Source: JANOYY01 sp031418035
GTDB lineage: Bacteria > Actinomycetota > Acidimicrobiia > Acidimicrobiales > JANYDT01
NCBI GenBank assembly: GCA_031418035.1
Contig: JANOWU010000315.1
Location: forward strand, 1-41,940
DNA: 41,940 bases
Reading direction: 5' to 3'
Part shown: piece by piece, positions 38,594 to 41,940 of the stretch
Position numbering within the stretch: position 1 is the first letter of the stretch
Layout: every line of letters starts with the position of its first letter
Translations under genes and position numbers: made by a program
The notes under the pieces: generated by a model
What the model saw: the letters and a program-made list of their open reading frames with translations, nothing else
Database searches by the model: none
What the model was told of the DNA's origin: nothing

Positions 38594-39727
38594 CTAGAGC
38601 GAGATGGCCCGGCCACGGTATCGGAGGGGCTGTTCGTCGTACTCCTCGATGGCGTGTGCGACCCATCCGGCCATTCGGGCGGTGGAGAAGATGATCTCGG
38701 CGAGATCGGGCGAGCGGTCGAGGGCAAAACTCATGGCGCCGAGCGCGAGGTCGCAGTTGGCAAGCTTGGGCACACGCGCCGTCATGGCCGACAGCAGGTC
38801 GCTGATCAGCCGACGTTTCTGCGGACTGATCACGCTGTCGAGGGCATCGAGCATGGGTTGCGTACGCGGATCGGCGCTTCGGTATACCTGGTGTCCGAGG
38901 CCGGGCAGGCGCTGACCGTTCCGGATGGTTTCCTCGACCGCCTCGTCGACGCCGACCGTCGCCGCCCGAACGAAGAGGTCATGGGCCAGTCGACCGGCCG
39001 AACCGTGAAGGGGACCGGCGAGTGTTCCGAGGCCGGCGAGGATGACATCGTGCGCTCCGGCCCGCGTGCTTGCGGCGACGCGAGCGGCCAGCGTCGATGT
39101 GGCCATTTCGTGGTCGGCCATCGTGAGCAGCGCGATGTCGAAGAGTCGGATCAGTTTGGCGTCGGCACCTGCACCGGCAAGGATCGACGCTACCGACGTC
39201 GGAGCGCCGTCGCCGACCGATGACGCAACCGAAACGATGAGTGCCCTTGCGGTGGCCCGCACGAGAGGGGGGTTCGTCGCTGTGCGTGTCGGGGAGCGAG
39301 CGGCGTCGTGCGCGACGACGATTCGCATGCGATCGGGTCCTCGGAACTTGTGGATTCCGGATACTCGCGTCGTGGGCGCAGTGGGCCAGGGTCCTTCCGC
39401 GCCGTCCCAAACGAGATCGGCGGTCTCTTCGAACGTCGACGCAGCAACGAGTTCCGCAATGGGAACACCGCGAAAGAAGAGTTGGTCGCCGTCGATCGAC
39501 GAGACTCGCGTCGCCACGGTGACGTCGAAGGCCCCACGACGTCCCGGTCGTGAACCGCGGGTGATGGCGAGTCGTTCGATTTCACGACGCGCGAACTCGC
39601 TACCTTTCCCGGAGTCGGCGAGTCGTCTGGTGACGATGCCCCTACTTACATATGCGTACAGAGTTTCCGCTTTCACGCCGAGCCGCGCTGCAGCTTCTTC
39701 GGTGGTGATCCATTCTTTCGTAGGCAT
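38594..39727 (-). CDS. Citrate synthase-family protein with N-terminal helix-turn-helix
   Basis: About 377 residues. The first ~60 form a MerR/excisionase-like DNA-binding helix-turn-helix (WITTEEAAARLGVKAETLYAYVSRG). The rest is a citrate/2-methylcitrate-synthase-like fold with SGIHKFRGPDRMRIVVAHDAA early on, GPLHGSAGRLAHDLF, GLGHQVYRSADPRTQPML (catalytic His and Asp region) and the MAGWVAHAIEEYDEQPLRYRGR end. Such fusions are known in actinobacteria and other phyla; whether they regulate genes, make citrate, or both is not settled. The start is ATG 39727; an in-frame ATG at 39781 would add 18 residues across the divergent promoter. The TTGAT repeats at 39765-39794 may be its own operator. 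Confidence 0.85.
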   Translation of the reverse strand: MPTKEWITTEEAAARLGVKAETLYAYVSRGIVTRRLADSGKGSEFARREIERLAITRGSRPGRRGAFDVTVATRVSSIDGDQLFFRGVPIAELVAASTFEETADLVWDGAEGPWPTAPTTRVSGIHKFRGPDRMRIVVAHDAARSPTRTATNPPLVRATARALIVSVASSVGDGAPTSVASILAGAGADAKLIRLFDIALLTMADHEMATSTLAARVAASTRAGAHDVILAGLGTLAGPLHGSAGRLAHDLFVRAATVGVDEAVEETIRNGQRLPGLGHQVYRSADPRTQPMLDALDSVISPQKRRLISDLLSAMTARVPKLANCDLALGAMSFALDRSPDLAEIIFSTARMAGWVAHAIEEYDEQPLRYRGRAISL

Positions 39728-39764
39728 AGTCTGAGCTTCGTACCATTCACTCGACGCGACAAGG

Positions 39765-39794
39765 TTGATTGTAGTCAACATTGATCAATATCAA
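39765..39794. promoter_or_regulatory. TTGAT/ATCAA repeats in the divergent region
   Basis: TTGAT at 39765-39769 and ATCAA at 39790-39794 are inverted around a perfect 10-bp palindrome ATTGATCAAT at 39780-39789. The sites lie between the HTH-citrate synthase (minus) and DUF2332 (plus) genes, where a regulator encoded by either neighbour would act. It is markedly AT-rich for this genome. Confidence 0.45.
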
Positions 39795-39831
39795 GATTGC
39801 CTTCGCTCCGACGGGTCGTGACACTGGGTTC

Positions 39832-40896
39832 ATGACCGATGATTTGCAAACGAAGCTGGCGGGAGAATTCAGGCACCAGGCAAAGCCTTGCCGTGACATC
39901 GGATCGCCGTTGTACGCGGACCTGTGCGAACTCGTCGCCGCAGATATCGAGTCCGGTGGAGTCTGCTGGTCCGTCCTGAAATCACATGCACACGTTCGAT
40001 TTGGATTGGCAATCCCACTTCGATTCCTTGGTGGCGTCCACCGGTTGGCCCAACTCGGCCGAGCACCCGAGCTGGCTGCCCAGTACCCTTCGGTCGGTGG
40101 AACCCCCACGGAACGACTCTGGCCGGCGTTCTGCGACGTCGTGGGTCGAGAACGAGACGAAGTGGTCGCGGCGCTGGACCGAGATGTCCAAACGAACGAA
40201 GTCGTACGTTCCGCGGCCCTGAGTGAAGGTCTTCGAGCGGTACAGGTGCGCACCGGCCTTCCACTTTCCCTTCGTGAAGTCGGCACGAGCGCTGGTCTCA
40301 ACCTGCAGATGGATCGCTTCGCCTACGTCGACGGCGACCGAATCGGTGGCGACCCGGCAAGTCGGCTTCGCATCATCGATCGCTGGCGGGGATCGACGCG
40401 TCCCTCGCTCGCCGATCTCGACATCGTCGATCGGGCGGGATGTGATCCAAATCCGATTGACCCCTCGACAGCGGAGGGTCGGGCGACGCTTCTCGGGTTT
40501 CTGTGGCCCGATCAACTCGATCGTCGCGAGCGGACCCTGGCGGCCATCGACCTCGCGACCGCACACCCGTCGCGCATCGAGCGAGCCAATGCCGAGGCCT
40601 GGCTCGGCACCGAACTCGCGAAGCTCACCGAGGGTGTGGTCACCGTCGTCTTCCACTCCATCGTGTGGCAGTACATCGACAAGGACGAACGAACGCGAAT
40701 CACCGCACTCATGGAGGCAACGGGGAAAGACGCTACGGCACAGTCGCCGCTGGCATGGCTGCGATTCGAGCCCCGAGAGTCGGACCGTTCCTGCGCCGCT
40801 CTCACCCTGCGTCTCTGGGACGGGTCCACCGACGACGCCGAGCCGATCGAGTTGGCGATCTCGGGATTTCACGGCGAATGGGTCGAGCTTCGCTGA
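39832..40896 (+). CDS. DUF2332-family protein
   Basis: Cytoplasmic protein of ~354 residues matching DUF2332, a family of unknown function widespread in actinobacteria and proteobacteria. Recognisable blocks are FRHQAKPCRDIGSPLYADL at the N-terminus, TNEVVRSAAL, LPLSLREVGTSAGLNLQMDRF (a methyltransferase-like glycine/Asn-rich turn), RAGCDPNPIDPSTAEGRATL and VTVVFHSIVWQYI. The start is ATG 39832, the first after the promoter region. An in-frame ATG at 39781 would lie in the operator-like repeats. Divergent from the HTH-citrate synthase gene. Confidence 0.85.
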   Translation: MTDDLQTKLAGEFRHQAKPCRDIGSPLYADLCELVAADIESGGVCWSVLKSHAHVRFGLAIPLRFLGGVHRLAQLGRAPELAAQYPSVGGTPTERLWPAFCDVVGRERDEVVAALDRDVQTNEVVRSAALSEGLRAVQVRTGLPLSLREVGTSAGLNLQMDRFAYVDGDRIGGDPASRLRIIDRWRGSTRPSLADLDIVDRAGCDPNPIDPSTAEGRATLLGFLWPDQLDRRERTLAAIDLATAHPSRIERANAEAWLGTELAKLTEGVVTVVFHSIVWQYIDKDERTRITALMEATGKDATAQSPLAWLRFEPRESDRSCAALTLRLWDGSTDDAEPIELAISGFHGEWVELR

Positions 40897-41015
40897 TGCC
40901 GCACCCTTCGCGCCAACACGCGCCCATGCGGGCGCTACGAGCGCGCGCGGCGTTGCCGAAAGGAATAGGGGACTCCCCGATGTCGCGCCGGGACAATCCG
41001 GTCAGCGTTGGAATC

Positions 41016-41561
41016 ATGAACACACGACGCATCGCCCCTACCGCGCTCCTCATCGTGGGCCTCCTGGTCGCCACGCCACTCGTTCGAGGGGAGGCTGCTG
41101 CGAAAAAGCCTTCGGCCTCGAAACCGGTCTTCACCCCGAAACAGCTGGCGGGCAAGTATCGATGGGTCAAGTCGACCGTGAAGGTGAGGTTTACCAAAGG
41201 CAACTCCTCAGGGGGCGAGGTCCCCTACGGTCCGAATGACACCGCCGTGTTCGTCATGAAGAAGGTCCCGGGCCTGCCCCACGCGAACGGCACCTTTTCG
41301 ACGTCGGTCACCGGCATCGGGTCGTCGACCGGAAAATGGTTTCTCCGTGACAACGGAACTCGCTTGGACATGGTGTACGACGATGCTGATGCGTCGGTCG
41401 CCTACCGCCGAATCGACCAACTCGATAGCAAACGTCTCACGATGTCGGCCGACGATGTCCTTCTCGTGCAGGCCTTCAACCAAAACGGGCTCAACGACGC
41501 GTCGAATCCAAACAAGGTGGTGGGTGGGAGCGCCTACGACGAACTGGTGCGCATTTCCTGA
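41016..41561 (+). CDS. Secreted protein of unknown function
   Basis: About 181 residues. An N-terminal signal peptide (NTRRIAPTALLIVGLLVATP, then cut near RGEAAA) precedes a single mature domain with YRWVKSTVKVRF, PYGPNDTAVFVMKKVPG, STGKWFLRDNGTRLDMVYDD and LTMSADDVLLVQAFN. It has no Cys lipobox and no known family that I recognise. ATG 41016 is preferred because it starts the signal peptide directly; in-frame ATG 40980 would put 12 polar residues in front of it. It lies 119 bp after the DUF2332 stop. Confidence 0.7.
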   Translation: MNTRRIAPTALLIVGLLVATPLVRGEAAAKKPSASKPVFTPKQLAGKYRWVKSTVKVRFTKGNSSGGEVPYGPNDTAVFVMKKVPGLPHANGTFSTSVTGIGSSTGKWFLRDNGTRLDMVYDDADASVAYRRIDQLDSKRLTMSADDVLLVQAFNQNGLNDASNPNKVVGGSAYDELVRIS

Positions 41562-41680
41562 ATTCCTGGCGGCCTACATCGTGAGTCCGTGTATCGCCGG
41601 TCGCGTCGATGGGGTCCGTGCGTGGCAAGGACGCGTTCGAGCACTCCGCCCCCGGTTTGGAGGCTGACTCTCGTGCGGGT

Positions 41681-41940
41681 TTAGCGGGCGAACAAGAACT
41701 GTGGTGGCGGTGGGCTGTTGGCCGTTCGTCCGTTGGGCCATTCGAAGATCAGACTCGCATGGTCACGATCCCAACGAATCGTGAGGCGATGCTTGTGGAC
41801 GTAGCGGTGATGGAATTTACACAGCGCGCAAAGGTTCGCGAGTTCATGCGTGCCACGATTGACGCGTTCTTTGATGTGATGCACATCAGTCCACCTTGCT
41901 GGACGGTCACATCCCGGGAACCGGCACGACTGGTCTCTCG
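41681..41940 (-). CDS. HNH endonuclease, 3' part (runs off the right edge)
   Basis: The frame is open from the window end to TAA 41681. Translation from the edge gives DQSCRFPGCDRPARWTDVHH, then IKERVNRGTHELANLC and ALCKFHHRYVHKHRL, the CxxxxC-(HH)-N-H HNH/zinc signature of the actinobacterial DUF222/13E12-type endonucleases. The 5' part lies outside the window, so length and start cannot be given. The ATG-like GTG 41884 seen as a start is internal. The 119 bp between the secreted-protein gene and this gene hold nothing I can identify. Confidence 0.85.
   Translation of the reverse strand, partial: RDQSCRFPGCDRPARWTDVHHIKERVNRGTHELANLCALCKFHHRYVHKHRLTIRWDRDHASLIFEWPNGRTANSPPPPQFLFAR

Overview
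The window is about 42 kb of high-GC chromosomal DNA, almost fully coding. Several signs point to an actinobacterium: the dxr - rseP-type protease - ispG order, the rimP-nusA-ylxR-infB-rbfA-truB-ribF-rpsO-pnp housekeeping run, an Rv2466c-type (mycothiol-linked family) oxidoreductase, and an HNH endonuclease of the type common in that phylum. I infer an Acidimicrobiia-like lineage from overall feel and cannot prove it here. No rRNA, tRNA, CRISPR, prophage or transposase is visible.

Layout. (1) 110-5543: MEP-pathway and envelope genes dxr, site-2 protease, ispG, then ung. Between the protease and ispG lies a 203-codon gene that conventional ORF calling breaks. Its catalytic CxxC motif is written UGA-Pro-Trp-Cys, and a SECIS-like hairpin sits 13 nt after the UGA. 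I read it as a selenoprotein, and it is the most interesting item in the window. (2) 5591-6363: a GNAT acetyltransferase framed by two direct copies of a ~78-bp palindromic repeat. (3) 6449-14171: a PEP-utilising mobile-domain protein, then a tight catabolic operon of ALDH7-family dehydrogenase, fused E1 alpha/beta 2-oxoacid dehydrogenase, FAD amine oxidase and LysR regulator. This is probably lysine/pipecolate or related amino-acid degradation. (4) 14206-28926: the transcription/translation block rimP, nusA, ylxR, infB, ylxP (DUF503), rbfA, nrnA-like, truB, ribF, rpsO, pnp. A predicted membrane zinc peptidase is inserted after infB, and a long structured RNA lies between rpsO and pnp. (5) 28948-30254: an M14-like zinc hydrolase framed by two copies of a second palindromic repeat family. 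(6) 30247-41561: accessory genes. These are a GGDEF/EAL protein, an MBL hydrolase, a flavin reductase, rfbC, a secreted two-repeat Cys protein with a 20-bp tandem array upstream, oligopeptidase B, a gamma-carbonic-anhydrase-like protein, an HTH-citrate synthase, a DUF2332 protein and a secreted protein. (7) The right edge holds the 3' part of an HNH endonuclease gene.

How the genes fit together. Region 4 is one ribosome-maturation/RNA-processing supply line. It has a leader hairpin before rimP that may allow NusA feedback, and a hairpin before pnp that may allow RNase III/PNPase feedback. The dxr and ispG products are two steps of isoprenoid precursor synthesis; IspG is Fe-S dependent, and the neighbouring selenoprotein is a plausible thiol redox enzyme. 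Region 3 looks like a self-regulated degradation operon. All functional statements rest on reading motifs by eye; no database search was run.
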